DNA of 64,000 nucleotides from Microbacterium sp. BH-3-3-3 (GCF_007679045.1 NZ_VEFS01000001.1:970706-1034705), one strand, 5' to 3'; positions 52,661 through 63,770 are shown, counted from the first letter of the stretch. The notes: generated by a model not told the origin, from the sequence alone. Translations and numbers: made by a program.

Positions 52661-53515
52661 TCAGCGCAGCGAGATCTCCGCGTTGTCGATGAAGCGGTGC
52701 CCGCCCACGGTCGCGGCGATGAGGGCGAACGCCCGGCCGTGGTGACCGTCGTCGACGGGCAGGAACGTCTCGGGATCCACGACGCTGAGGTACTCGAGCG
52801 TGATGCGCGCCTCGCCCATCAGCGACGACTGCGCCGCCGCGATGCACGCGTCGACCCCGAGGTCGGCGTTGGATGCCGCGGCCTCCAAGGCCCGGGGCAG
52901 GGCCGCCGCCGCGCGGCGGTCGGCCGGCTCCAGCAGCGCCACACGGCTCGAGACGGGCAGCCCGTCGTCGGTCCGCACGGTCGGCACGGTCGCGACCGAC
53001 ACGGCGAAGTCGAGATCGCGCACCATCTTGCGCACGAGGAAGATCCGCTGCAGATCGCGCTCCCCGTAGACGGCGACGTCGGGCCGCACGAGGTGGAACA
53101 GCTTCGCCTCCACCGTGAGCACACCGTCGAAGTAGAACGGACGCACCCGGCCCTCGTAGCGCAGGCCCACGTCGCCCGCCGAGACGCGGGTCGTGGCGAT
53201 GCCGGCGGGCAGGAACTCGCTCGCGCTCGGGGCGAAGACCACGTCCACACCGAGATCGCGCAGCACGATCTCGTCGGCCTCCGGCGAGCGCGGGTAGCGT
53301 GCGGTGTCGTCGGCGGTGCGGAAGCGCAGCGGGTTGACGAACGTCGAGACGACGACGACCTCGGCCTGCGCGCGCGCCTCGCGGATGAGGTCGATGTGGC
53401 CGTCGTGCAGGGCGCCCAGAGTCGAGACGAGCGCGACGCGGGGGCCGCTGGAGGATCGGTCTGCGCCTCGGATCTCGCCGAGTCGGGTGCGCAGATCCTC
53501 GAGGGTGCGGATCAT
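52661..53515 (-). CDS. panC: Pantothenate synthetase
   Basis: A 284-residue PanC: VSTLGALHDGH with the HxGH nucleotide motif (His37, His40), NPLRF, the pantoate-site region DGVLTVEAKLFHLVRPDVAVYGERDLQ and VSSR in the KMSKS position. It makes pantothenate from pantoate and beta-alanine. Overlaps the stop of the DUF2520 gene by four bases. panD and coaX, usually downstream, are not present between panC and lysS here. Confidence 0.95.
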   Translation of the reverse strand: MIRTLEDLRTRLGEIRGADRSSSGPRVALVSTLGALHDGHIDLIREARAQAEVVVVSTFVNPLRFRTADDTARYPRSPEADEIVLRDLGVDVVFAPSASEFLPAGIATTRVSAGDVGLRYEGRVRPFYFDGVLTVEAKLFHLVRPDVAVYGERDLQRIFLVRKMVRDLDFAVSVATVPTVRTDDGLPVSSRVALLEPADRRAAAALPRALEAAASNADLGVDACIAAAQSSLMGEARITLEYLSVVDPETFLPVDDGHHGRAFALIAATVGGHRFIDNAEISLR

Positions 53516-54234
53516 TCGTCGATCGTAGCGTCGCCGACGAGTCCGCCCCGCCCGGCGCCCTCCACGAGCGCCTGGTCGACGCTGGAGCGCACGAGGGCCG
53601 ACAGGTATCCGCCGGGGTTCTCGACACCGACGCGCCCGAGGAGCTCCGATGACTGGCGCACGATCGAGCGCGAGAACTCCGTGGCCGTCGCGATCGCCTC
53701 CGCGTACGTCGCGCGGTCGTCCTCCGCCACGACGACGGGCTCGCACCCGAGCTCGACGGCCAGGGCCTGGGCGATCGGGAGCACCGGAGCGGGAGCCGTC
53801 ACCGCGGCGTACGACTGGGCGAGCTGGCGCAGGTCGACCGACGAGACCCCGGTGAAGACGATCGCCGGGTGGATGGCGAGGGGGATCGCGCCGAGGCGCG
53901 CAGCCGGATCCAGCACGCGCGAACCGTACGCGGGGTCGGTGTGCAGCACGAGCTGACCGGGCTGCCAGGCACCCATCTCAGCGAGTCCGGCGACGAGGCC
54001 CGCGAGCTCGTCGTGCGGAACGGCGATCACCACGAGCTCGCTGCGGCGCACGACCTCGTCGGCTGCCAGCACCGGCAGACCCGGCAGGATCGCTTCGACG
54101 CGGTCGTCGTCGGAACCCGAGGTGATCCCCGTGAGCGCGTGCCCGGCACCGGCGAGGGCTGCCGCGATCACCGGGCCGACGCGTCCCGCGCCGATCACCC
54201 CGACGCCCAAGCGCCCGTCGCGACCGCCGCTCAT
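53512..54234 (-). CDS. Rossmann-like DUF2520 protein
   Basis: A 240-residue protein with an N-terminal Rossmann domain (VGVIGAGRVGPVIAAALAGAG) and a C-terminal helical DUF2520 domain containing IHPAIVFTG and ATATEFSRSIV. It stands immediately before panC in many actinobacteria (Rv3603c in M. tuberculosis), so a role in pantothenate supply, perhaps as a ketopantoate-reductase-like enzyme, has been considered. Its ATG overlaps the upstream stop (ATGA). Confidence 0.85.
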   Translation of the reverse strand: MSGGRDGRLGVGVIGAGRVGPVIAAALAGAGHALTGITSGSDDDRVEAILPGLPVLAADEVVRRSELVVIAVPHDELAGLVAGLAEMGAWQPGQLVLHTDPAYGSRVLDPAARLGAIPLAIHPAIVFTGVSSVDLRQLAQSYAAVTAPAPVLPIAQALAVELGCEPVVVAEDDRATYAEAIATATEFSRSIVRQSSELLGRVGVENPGGYLSALVRSSVDQALVEGAGRGGLVGDATIDE

Positions 54235-55964
54235 CCGGCCCACCGGTGACTGCGATCGGTGGCCGCGGCGGCGACGCCGCCTCGCGCCGCGCGCGCGAAC
54301 ATCTCCAGCGCGTCGGCGCGGTCGATCGCGCCGATCGAGGTCTGCACGTTGCCGGCGATGACGTGTCCGGTCACGGTCGCGGTTCCCGCGGCGCGCGCGA
54401 TCGGGCCCTGCTGCAGCCCCACGGACTGCAACCGGGCCAGGGGCAGCACGCTCAGCGAGCGCCAGATCCACCCGCGGCGCATCAGCAGGGCATCGGCTGT
54501 CACGAGCAGGCCGTTGCGGCGCCACGAGAAGGGCCGCAGCCACCGCGCGCGGCGCGGGGTCGTGACGTAGGGGTCGTTCTCCACCGGACCCAGGATGCCG
54601 TCGCGGAAGACGAGTGTCCATTCGTCGTCGGACAGCCCCGGCGCGAAGATCCCCAGCACCCGTTCGACGTCGGCGCGGGTGCCGATCGGCAGCACCGCGG
54701 CCAGCTGATCGTTGCTGGTGTCGGTGGACGCGCGGCCCGAGAGGCGGTTGACCGAGACCGACCACCATCCGAAGGGGCGCCACATCAGCGGCTGACGCAC
54801 CTCGATGGCGTGCACGCGGCCCGGCGGGACGATCTCGGACACCGTGGTGAAGAGCCCGAAGGTGACGCGCACGCCGTCGGGGGTGGGGGCGATCGAGTAC
54901 CTGAGCCCCCGGGCGATCGAGCGCACGTAGTACGCACCGAAGGCGAGGAACATCGGCACGACCGTGAACAACAGCCACAGCGTCGACACCGACGCGGCCA
55001 CGATGATCCCGACCACCAGGGCGATGAGCACGAGCGTCGACCCGCTCAGCACGCGAGAGGCCACCAGGCGCCCCAGGGGGATGCGCACGATGCTCTGCGG
55101 CTCGGCGTCGGAGAAGTCCTCACCATCGACGATGCCCTGCAACCCGGAGCCGACCGTCGCGGCCGCCTGGCGCACGAGAGACGACCGCTCTCCCCCGGCC
55201 TCGCGCGCCTCGGCGAGCCGGCGACCGGACGCGAGGCGGAGGATGTCGCCGCGGATCGCCTCGGCGTCTTTGCCCGAGAGGTACTCGAGCTTCACGTTCG
55301 CGTCCAGGCCCGCGCCGACGACCTCGAGCTTGGCGAGCCCCAGCAGACGGGCGAGCATCGGGCGCGTGAGGTTCACGCCCTGCACCCGATCGAGCGGGGC
55401 GCGCCGATGCGTGCGGAAGAGGACGCCCGAACGCACCTCGACGTCGTCGTCACCGATGCGCAGGGTGTGAAACCGCCACGACAGGCGGAAGAGCACCAGC
55501 AGCACGAGCACCACGGCGAGAGCGACCCCACCCGCGATGAGGATCAGGTTGTGGGAGAACAGGAAGTCGACCGGGTCGGGCGGCATTCCGCCGGGAGGCA
55601 GCTCGGTGACCACGGGGAAGAACCACTCGATCAACCGCTCACGGAGGTTGGCGACGAGCACACCGATGATGACGAGCAGTGAAAGACCGCCACGCAACAG
55701 CGGGGTCAGCGGATGCAGCCGGTGCCACTCGCCGTCACTGTACGGCGATCGCACGCTGACGCGCGGCACGGCGGGGACCGCGCCCGGCGGACGGGCGTCG
55801 GCGCCGGGGGCAGCGGGTGCGGACGGACGGGCGTCGGCGCCTACTGCGGGCGGAGGGGTGCCGGCGGCCGCTGCGGGCGGAAGAGCGGCGGCCTCCGGCG
55901 TGCCCATCGGGTTCGGCGACGACGGGCCGCTTGGGGCGCCGGCCGGAGGCGCCGGGTCGCTCAC
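54231..55964 (-). CDS. Large PH-domain (bPH2-type) membrane protein
   Basis: A 577-residue protein with a Pro/Ala/Gly-rich disordered N-terminus (1-68), then two or three bacterial PH-domain units separated by paired helices: LRGGLSLLVIIGVLVANL with the second helix at about 137-160, a unit with FHTLRIGDDDVEVRSGVLFRTHRRAPLDRVQG, another helix pair (about 327-365) and a unit opening LRYSIAPTPDGVRVTFGLF. YdbT-like. Its GTG overlaps the stop of the upstream small PH gene (GTGA). Function unknown; usually paired with a small PH protein. Confidence 0.85.
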   Translation of the reverse strand: MSDPAPPAGAPSGPSSPNPMGTPEAAALPPAAAAGTPPPAVGADARPSAPAAPGADARPPGAVPAVPRVSVRSPYSDGEWHRLHPLTPLLRGGLSLLVIIGVLVANLRERLIEWFFPVVTELPPGGMPPDPVDFLFSHNLILIAGGVALAVVLVLLVLFRLSWRFHTLRIGDDDVEVRSGVLFRTHRRAPLDRVQGVNLTRPMLARLLGLAKLEVVGAGLDANVKLEYLSGKDAEAIRGDILRLASGRRLAEAREAGGERSSLVRQAAATVGSGLQGIVDGEDFSDAEPQSIVRIPLGRLVASRVLSGSTLVLIALVVGIIVAASVSTLWLLFTVVPMFLAFGAYYVRSIARGLRYSIAPTPDGVRVTFGLFTTVSEIVPPGRVHAIEVRQPLMWRPFGWWSVSVNRLSGRASTDTSNDQLAAVLPIGTRADVERVLGIFAPGLSDDEWTLVFRDGILGPVENDPYVTTPRRARWLRPFSWRRNGLLVTADALLMRRGWIWRSLSVLPLARLQSVGLQQGPIARAAGTATVTGHVIAGNVQTSIGAIDRADALEMFARAARGGVAAAATDRSHRWAG

Positions 55965-56575
55965 AGGCCGGTCCGACGGGTCTCGGCCACGGCGACGAGG
56001 GTGTCGCGCAGGTGCTCGGCCGCCTCCTGCGTCAAGCCGGGGATCGTGACGCCCGTCGAGGCGGCGGCGGTCACGAGCTTGAGCTGCGCGATGCCGAAGC
56101 CGCGATCGAGCGGCCCGTGGGTGATGTCGACGAGCTGCATGCGGCCGTAAGGCACGGCCACGACGCGCTGCCACAGGATGCCGCGACGGAAGACCAGGTC
56201 GTCGTCGCGCAACTGGTACCCGACCGATCGCGCCTGCCGCGGCGTGATGATCAGCCCGATGGCGGTGACGAGCAGGATCACTCCCGCGGGGATCCACTGC
56301 CACATCACTCCGGTGAGCAGCTGCGCGACGAGCGCCGCGGCGGCCACCAGCACGAACACCGCGCCCTGCGAGATGAGTTGGACCCGCACGTAGGCCCGCG
56401 CGAGCTGGTACCAGGTGCCGTCGCCCAGCGGCAGCCGTCGCTCCGAACGAGGCTCGAGAATGCGGTCGTAGGTGCGCTCGCTCAGCACGGCACCCTGCGT
56501 CACCGCCTCCGGCGGGGGCGCGGGGGCGTCAGATCCCGACGGGGCCGGCGGGGAGGTCTCCGGGGGTGTCGTCAT
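55961..56575 (-). CDS. Small PH-domain (bPH2-type) membrane protein
   Basis: A 204-residue protein: disordered N-terminus, two membrane helices (about 68-90 and 95-110), then a PH domain with VGYQLRDDDLVFRRGILWQRVVAVPYGRMQLVDI. It is the YdbS-like partner of the larger protein downstream. Its start overlaps the DUF3180 gene by 47 bases. The pair is conserved next to fol genes in actinobacteria, but the role is unknown. Confidence 0.85.
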   Translation of the reverse strand: MTTPPETSPPAPSGSDAPAPPPEAVTQGAVLSERTYDRILEPRSERRLPLGDGTWYQLARAYVRVQLISQGAVFVLVAAAALVAQLLTGVMWQWIPAGVILLVTAIGLIITPRQARSVGYQLRDDDLVFRRGILWQRVVAVPYGRMQLVDITHGPLDRGFGIAQLKLVTAAASTGVTIPGLTQEAAEHLRDTLVAVAETRRTGL

Positions 56576-57014
56576 CGTCGTCCTTCCGGATGGTGCACAG
56601 CTGCTCGGCCACGAGTCCCGCGACGACCAGGACGACAGCGCACACGAGCGTCGCGATGATCGTCCCCATCGAGCCTACCGATGGCGTCACCGGACGGCTC
56701 AGCAGAAAGGCGAGCAGGCCGACCGCGAATCCCGCCGCGGCCGCCCCCAGCAGAGACGACGCTTTGGCGAGCATCGCGATGCGCAGCGCCCGGAACGGGT
56801 CGATGCGCCGCTCGCTGCGCCCGCGGCTCGCGCGGAACACCGGCACCGCGAGCACCACGATGACCGCGCCCAGCAGCGCGAGGATCGTGGGCAGGCTCAC
56901 GGCCGGCGAGAACGTCGCGCGCCCCATGGCCGTCAGCGCGGTGTCGAGGACGAAGCCGCAGACGAGCCCGATGATGACGGCGATGGTCAGGATGCCGGCT
57001 CCCGTACGCTTCAT
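56529..57014 (-). CDS. DUF3180 domain-containing membrane protein
   Basis: A 161-residue protein with four helices: TGAGILTIAVIIGLVCGFVL, LLGAVIVVLAVPVF, a third around LLGAAAAGFAVGLLAFLL and a fourth around IIATLVCAVVLVVAGLV. The segment SRGRSERRIDPFRALRIAMLAKASS between helices 2 and 3 is the conserved core of DUF3180 (Rv3605c). Located right after folK, as in other Actinobacteria. Function unknown. Confidence 0.9.
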   Translation of the reverse strand: MKRTGAGILTIAVIIGLVCGFVLDTALTAMGRATFSPAVSLPTILALLGAVIVVLAVPVFRASRGRSERRIDPFRALRIAMLAKASSLLGAAAAGFAVGLLAFLLSRPVTPSVGSMGTIIATLVCAVVLVVAGLVAEQLCTIRKDDDDDTPGDLPAGPVGI

Positions 57015-57538
57015 CGGTCGCTCCCCCGGAGTCCGGCGAGCAGGTCGGCGACGCGGCCGCGGCCCGGGATCTCGGCATCCGGATCGATCTGCACCCACGG
57101 CGCGAGGACGAACTCGCGCTCGTGCGCGCGGGGATGCGGCACGACCAGGTCGTCGCGGTCGATCATCTCGTCTCCGTACGCGATCAGGTCGAGATCGAGG
57201 GTGCGATCGCCCCAGCGCTCGCGACGCACGCGACCGTGGCGCGCCTCGATGCGGTGCAGCGACGCCAGCAGCTCGGCGGGCGAGAGACGCGTCTGCAGCA
57301 CCGCGACCGCGTTGAGGTAGCGGGGCGCGTCCTCGTCCTCGCCGTCGAGGGTCACCGCGACCGTCTCGATCGGGTGCGACACCCGCACGTCCGAGGTGAG
57401 GGTCAAGCGCCGCAGCTCGTCGACCGCCGCGGCCAGTGTCTCGGCGCGTTCACCGAGGTTGGCGCCGAGGGCGACCACCGCGGGCACGGGCGTCGAGCGC
57501 GGAGCCGCGTCGAGGCCGTGGGCCAGACGCACGTTCAC
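57011..57538 (-). CDS. folK: HPPK, 6-hydroxymethyl-7,8-dihydropterin pyrophosphokinase
   Basis: A 175-residue HPPK: VVALGANLGERAETL, the ATP/pterin site RRERWGDRTLDLDLIAYGDE and VVPHPRAHEREFVLAPW. It transfers pyrophosphate to the pterin alcohol for folate synthesis. Start overlaps the stop of folB by four bases and its stop overlaps the DUF3180 start. Confidence 0.95.
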   Translation of the reverse strand: MNVRLAHGLDAAPRSTPVPAVVALGANLGERAETLAAAVDELRRLTLTSDVRVSHPIETVAVTLDGEDEDAPRYLNAVAVLQTRLSPAELLASLHRIEARHGRVRRERWGDRTLDLDLIAYGDEMIDRDDLVVPHPRAHEREFVLAPWVQIDPDAEIPGRGRVADLLAGLRGSDR

Positions 57539-57903
57539 GACCGCCCCCTCGTGATCGTCACCGAGACGTCGCCGAACGGCACCGTGATGGGTGCCTTCGG
57601 CTTGTGCACTGTGATCGTGACCGTCTCGACGCGTCGATCGGTCAGCACCTCGTCGGCGAGGCGCTGCGCGAGCGTCTCGATGAGGTCGACGGGCTCCCCC
57701 TCGACGACGGCGACGAGGCGTTCGGCGAGCTCGCCGTAGTGGACGGTGTCGACCACGTCGTCGGTCTCGGCCGCACGTCGCAGCGGCAGGTGCAGAACGG
57801 CGTCGACGACGAACTCCTGTCCGTCGCGCTTCTCGTCGGGATACACACCGTGGAAGCCCACGGCGCGCACCCCCGTCAGCGTGATGCGGTCAACGGCATC
57901 CAT
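57535..57903 (-). CDS. folB: Dihydroneopterin aldolase
   Basis: A 122-residue FolB: VGFHGVYPDEKRDGQEFVVDAVLHL, VHYGELAERLVAVVEGE with the catalytic tyrosine/glutamate region, and VTITVHKPKAPI near the end. It converts dihydroneopterin to the hydroxymethyl pterin used by FolK. Start overlaps the stop of folP by one base. Confidence 0.95.
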   Translation of the reverse strand: MDAVDRITLTGVRAVGFHGVYPDEKRDGQEFVVDAVLHLPLRRAAETDDVVDTVHYGELAERLVAVVEGEPVDLIETLAQRLADEVLTDRRVETVTITVHKPKAPITVPFGDVSVTITRGRS

Positions 57904-58694
57904 CAAGCCTCCCAAGCGCGGGCGACGGCGAGCGCGTCGCGGGTGGTCGGTACGTCGTGCACGCGCACGGCCCAGGCGCCGTCGCGCGCCGCCAGGACGC
58001 TCGTCGTGGCGGTGGCCAGATCGCGGCGCGCGAGATCGGCGTCGTCGCCGAGCGCGTCGCCGAGGAATCGCTTCCGACTCGTGCCGACGAGCACGCGGTA
58101 CCCCGACGAGACGAGGTGCGGCAGCGCGCGCAGCGTCTGCCAGTTCTGCGCTCCGCGCTTGCCGAAGCCGATGCCCGGGTCGACGACGATGCGTGCCGGA
58201 TCGATGCCGGCTGCGCGCGCCGCCTCGACCCGCTCGGCCAGCTCGGCGGCCACCTCTCGACCGACGTCGGCGTAGTCCGCCCGCGCGTACATCTCGGTCG
58301 ATGGGCCGCGCCAGTGCCCCAGGGCGATCTCGGCGTCGGTTCCGGCGACGGCGGAGAGCATCTCGGGGTCGGCGAGTCCGCCCGAGACGTCGTTGATCAG
58401 CCGCGCACCCGCCCGCGCCGCGGCGACGGCCGTCGAGGCGTTCATCGTGTCGATGCTGACCCACGCGCCCTCGGCGGCCAGGGCCTCCACGACCGGGAGC
58501 ACGCGCTGCTGCTCGACCCGCGGGGCCACGCGCGATGCCCCGGGGCGCGTCGACTCGCCGCCGATGTCGAGGAGATCGGCGCCCTGGTCGCGCAGGCTCC
58601 GCGCGTGGGCGATCGCGACGTCGGGGTCGATGTAGCGGCCGCCGTCGCTGAAGGAGTCGGGGGTGACGTTGACGATCCCCATGATGAGGGTCAC
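57903..58694 (-). CDS. folP: Dihydropteroate synthase
   Basis: A 263-residue DHPS. MGIVNVTPDSFSDGG is the first signature (residues 5-19), then DIGGESTRPGA, SIDTMNA and DPGIGFGKRGAQN, ending with RVHDV. It joins p-aminobenzoate to the pterin pyrophosphate and is the sulphonamide target. The GTG start overlaps the folE stop (GTGA); an ATG four codons in is the alternative. Confidence 0.95.
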   Translation of the reverse strand: MTLIMGIVNVTPDSFSDGGRYIDPDVAIAHARSLRDQGADLLDIGGESTRPGASRVAPRVEQQRVLPVVEALAAEGAWVSIDTMNASTAVAAARAGARLINDVSGGLADPEMLSAVAGTDAEIALGHWRGPSTEMYARADYADVGREVAAELAERVEAARAAGIDPARIVVDPGIGFGKRGAQNWQTLRALPHLVSSGYRVLVGTSRKRFLGDALGDDADLARRDLATATTSVLAARDGAWAVRVHDVPTTRDALAVARAWEA

Positions 58695-59278
58695 GCGCGC
58701 GCCCCGATCAGAGCGACCAGCTCGGATCGGGCGGCGGGGTCGGTGTACACGCCGCGCGCGGCGATCGTGACGGTCGAGGCGTCGAGTTGGCGCCCTCCCC
58801 GCATGGTCACGCACTCGTGCGTCGCGTCGAGCACCACGAGCACGCCACGCGCGTCGAGGGCCGAGTCGATGGCATCCGCCACCTGCTCCCCCAGGCGCTC
58901 CTGCACCTGCGGACGGGCGGCCAGGACGTCGATGACCCGGGGCAGAGCCCCCAGACCCACGACCTCTTCGCCCGGCAGGTAGGCGACGTGCGCGCGACCG
59001 CGGAAAGGGAGCAGATGGTGCTCGCACATCGACCGGAAGGCGATGTCGCGCAGCATCACGGCTCCCGAGGGCAGCGTGTCGGGTGCGGGTCCGCGCGACA
59101 CCGAGATGGTGTGCTGCAAGGGCTCCCCGGCATCCTGGTTCACGCCGGAGAAGAACTCCGCCCAGGAGTCGGCGACACGCGTCGGGGTCTGGCGAAGGCC
59201 GGGGCGATCGGGGTCTTCCCCGATCGCCTCCAGCAACTCACGCACCAGAGCGGCGACGCGCTCTCGATCGACGGCCAC
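58691..59278 (-). CDS. folE: GTP cyclohydrolase I
   Basis: A 195-residue type I enzyme with the zinc ligands in SMCEHHLLPF and later CVTMRGG, plus RQTPTRVADSWAEFF near the start. It converts GTP to dihydroneopterin triphosphate, the first step of folate synthesis. Begins seven bases after the ftsH stop, so ftsH and the fol genes form one operon. Confidence 0.96.
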   Translation of the reverse strand: MAVDRERVAALVRELLEAIGEDPDRPGLRQTPTRVADSWAEFFSGVNQDAGEPLQHTISVSRGPAPDTLPSGAVMLRDIAFRSMCEHHLLPFRGRAHVAYLPGEEVVGLGALPRVIDVLAARPQVQERLGEQVADAIDSALDARGVLVVLDATHECVTMRGGRQLDASTVTIAARGVYTDPAARSELVALIGARA

Positions 59279-59284
59279 GGCGCC

Positions 59285-61288
<2,004 letters not shown>

Positions 61289-61437
61289 GGTGGGCGAGCC
61301 CAGCCCTTTCGTGTGCTCCGCAGAAAAGCGGTCGCATCAGGCTAACGCGCGAGGACTATGCCGGGCCTGTGCGTTCGTCGTGGGCGTACGCCGAATGCTC
61401 GACGTCGGTGTTCGACCGACCTCGGCAGCGCCCGATC

Positions 61438-61989
61438 TCAGGAGTAGACGTGCGGCGCGAGCACCGCGACGTCGCGCAGGTTGCGGTAGCGCTCGGCGTA
61501 GTCGAGGCCGTAGCCGATGACGAAGTCGTTGGGGATGTCGAAGCCCACGTAGCGGCAGTCGACCTCGACCTTCATCGCCTCGGGCTTGCGCAGGAGGGCG
61601 AGCACCTCGACCGACTCGGCTCCGCGCGAGGCGAAGTTCTCGAGCAGCCAGCTGAGGGTCAGACCGGAGTCGATGATGTCTTCGACGATCAGCACGTGCT
61701 TGCCGGTGATGTCGATGTCGAGGTCTTTGCGAATCTGCACGACACCGCTCGAGCGGGTTGAGGCGCCGTACGACGAGACGGCCATCCAGTCCATCGACAC
61801 GTGCATCGGCAGGTGACGGGCGAAGTCGGCCATGACCATGACCGCACCCTTCAGCACGCCTACGAGGACGACGTCGCGTTCCTCGTAGTCGGCGGCCACC
61901 TGCGTCGCCAGTTCGGCGAGCTTTCCGTGGATCTGCTCCTCGGTGAGGAGGACTTCGCTGATGTCGTCGGAGATGTCGGCCGCGCGCAT
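61438..61989 (-). CDS. hpt: Hypoxanthine phosphoribosyltransferase
   Basis: A 183-residue purine salvage enzyme with LVGVLKGAVMVMADFA (substrate loop), the PRPP-binding loop VLIVEDIIDSGLTL and a late FVIGYGLDYAERYRNL. It converts hypoxanthine or guanine plus PRPP to the nucleotide. TAGACT (61996-62001) six bases before the ATG gives a leaderless start. The gap to ftsH (149 bases) holds no gene. Confidence 0.95.
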   Translation of the reverse strand: MRAADISDDISEVLLTEEQIHGKLAELATQVAADYEERDVVLVGVLKGAVMVMADFARHLPMHVSMDWMAVSSYGASTRSSGVVQIRKDLDIDITGKHVLIVEDIIDSGLTLSWLLENFASRGAESVEVLALLRKPEAMKVEVDCRYVGFDIPNDFVIGYGLDYAERYRNLRDVAVLAPHVYS

Positions 61990-61995
61990 TGGGAA

Positions 61996-62001
61996 AGTCT
62001 A
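61996..62001 (-). promoter_or_regulatory. Leaderless -10 hexamer TAGACT of hpt
   Basis: TAGACT on the minus strand, six bases from the ATG at 61989. Confidence 0.5.
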
Positions 62002-62038
62002 CGTCGGCGAATTCGCCATCGCCGCCCGGGCGACCCCC

Positions 62039-62746
62039 TCACACCTTCGGGGAGGGGACGTAGAAGGCGGTGACGCTCGCCGACAGGCGGTGCTCGGTCA
62101 GGTCCGGCCCGATCCGCGCACGGAAGCCGTCGTCGACGGGACCGACCTCGACGAGGAAGTCGTCCCGGACCTCCGCGGTCACACCCGTGCCGCCGCAGGT
62201 GACGGAGGGGCGCGGCTCGATCGTGGTGATCACGACGAGGCACACGTTCGTCGTCCCGGCCTGATGGCCGATGTACAGAAGGGTGTTCTCCACGTTCGCG
62301 ATGAAACGGACCGAATCGGGCTCGAGTCCCGCGCTCAGGTCCTGCCCGCTGATCGTCGAGAAGATCACGTCTTCCGACGCCTGGGCCCACTCCAGTTCCG
62401 GGATGCCGCCGTCTCCCGGCCGCGGAGTGAAGAGACCGCCCGCGGCGGCGCCGGCAACGAAGATCGCGACCGCGCCGACGAAGAGGGCGACGAGCGATCG
62501 TCGGCGCCGCGGCTTCACGGCCGGGCTCTCCGGTGCCTCCTCCTCCCGCGCGGCGGATGGTTCCGCGAGCGGAGGGGACGGTACCTCGTCGGAAACGGGC
62601 TCCGTTGCGCTCGCGACCTCCTGGTCCTCCAACTCCTGGAGGCGGCGAATCGTCGCGGGAGGAATCGCCTCGAGCGACGGCGCACCGTAGACGCGTTCCC
62701 GAAGCTGCGCCAGCTCCTCGGCCTCGCGGTACGACGGCACGCTCAC
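62039..62746 (-). CDS. Hypothetical single-pass membrane protein
   Basis: A 235-residue protein with an acidic, proline-rich cytoplasmic N-terminus (1-78), a basic stop (KPRRRR), one helix (about 84-106) and an extracytoplasmic domain of about 125 residues containing two cysteines (NVCLVV, VTCGGTG). The beta-like pattern (SVRFIANVENTLLYIG) suggests a small sensor or binding domain. It lies between tilS and hpt, where most relatives have no gene. GTG start, 20 bases after the tilS stop, so probably co-transcribed. Confidence 0.65.
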   Translation of the reverse strand: MSVPSYREAEELAQLRERVYGAPSLEAIPPATIRRLQELEDQEVASATEPVSDEVPSPPLAEPSAAREEEAPESPAVKPRRRRSLVALFVGAVAIFVAGAAAGGLFTPRPGDGGIPELEWAQASEDVIFSTISGQDLSAGLEPDSVRFIANVENTLLYIGHQAGTTNVCLVVITTIEPRPSVTCGGTGVTAEVRDDFLVEVGPVDDGFRARIGPDLTEHRLSASVTAFYVPSPKV

Positions 62747-62765
62747 ACTCCGACCGTCGGCGGGG

Positions 62766-63758
62766 TCACGCCCGCGCGACCAGTTCGATGCGGGCGCCGA
62801 CCCGGCGGGCCAGGCAGCGCGGTAGGTCGATCGGCCCCTGCCCGCGCCAGTCGGTCGCGAGCCGGGCGACCTCGAGGGTCTGGGTGCGCGAGAGCGAGAC
62901 CCCGAATTCGCTGTCGGCCACGTAGCGGATGATCCGGTGGCGCAGCGCTGCGGGGTTCGCAGCGAGGGCCGCCACCGAGATCGAGATCCCGGCCTCGGCG
63001 TGCTCGACGATGTCTTCGATCGTCTCGTCGATCATCTCCTGGAACGCTTCGGCGTCTTCGCGCAGTTGCTCGGCGGTGCGCGCGAGCGCCTCGGCCACTC
63101 CGGGGCCGAGCTCGGCCTCGAGCACCGGGAGCACGTGCTCCCGCACCCGCACCCGCGAGAACGTCGGATCAGCGTTGTGCGGGTCGGTCCACGGCTCGAG
63201 GCCCTCCGCGGCGCACGCGGCGACGGTCGTACGGCGGCGCACCCCCAGCAGCGGGCGCACCCAGGTGGGTCCGGTCTCGTCGCGGCGCCGGGGAGCCATC
63301 CCCGCCAGGCTCGCCGTGCCGGATCCGCGGGCGAGTCCGAGCAGCACCGTCTCGGCCTGATCGTCGAGCGTGTGGCCGAGCAGCACGGCATCCGCCCCGA
63401 TCTCCTCCGCGGCCCGCGCGAGCCCGGCGTAGCGCGCGGCACGCGCGTCGGCCTCGGGGCCCTCCGCCGGCACGACCTCGACCCGCACGACCCGGGCGTC
63501 GAGCCCGAAGGATCGGGCAGCGTCGGCGGCGCGCCGGGCCACGGCATCCGACCCCTCCTGCAAACCATGGTCGATCACCACCGCCTCGGCCCGGACCCCC
63601 CGGCGCGGAGCTTCGAAGGCGGTCGCGAGCGCCAGGGCGAGCGAATCGGGTCCGCCCGACAGAGCGACGACGACGGCTCCCTCGATCTCGTCGAGGGCCG
63701 TGCGCACGGCACGGCGCACCTCGGCGACGGACGGGTCGAGGCCGGGGCGGTGATCCAT
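62766..63758 (-). CDS. tilS: tRNA(Ile)-lysidine synthetase
   Basis: A 330-residue TilS: the PP-loop ALSGGPDSLALALA near the start, VIDHGLQ, GHTLDDQAETVLLGLARGSG and a C-terminal substrate-recognition part. It puts lysidine on the CAU-anticodon tRNA-Ile so that it reads AUA. Actinobacterial TilS of this length lacks the second C-terminal domain. TAGCGT (63765-63770) six bases before the ATG gives a leaderless start. Confidence 0.95.
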   Translation of the reverse strand: MDHRPGLDPSVAEVRRAVRTALDEIEGAVVVALSGGPDSLALALATAFEAPRRGVRAEAVVIDHGLQEGSDAVARRAADAARSFGLDARVVRVEVVPAEGPEADARAARYAGLARAAEEIGADAVLLGHTLDDQAETVLLGLARGSGTASLAGMAPRRRDETGPTWVRPLLGVRRRTTVAACAAEGLEPWTDPHNADPTFSRVRVREHVLPVLEAELGPGVAEALARTAEQLREDAEAFQEMIDETIEDIVEHAEAGISISVAALAANPAALRHRIIRYVADSEFGVSLSRTQTLEVARLATDWRGQGPIDLPRCLARRVGARIELVARA

Positions 63759-63764
63759 GTCTCC

Positions 63765-63770
63765 ACGCTA
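63765..63770 (-). promoter_or_regulatory. Leaderless -10 hexamer TAGCGT of tilS
   Basis: TAGCGT on the minus strand, six bases from the ATG at 63758. Confidence 0.5.
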
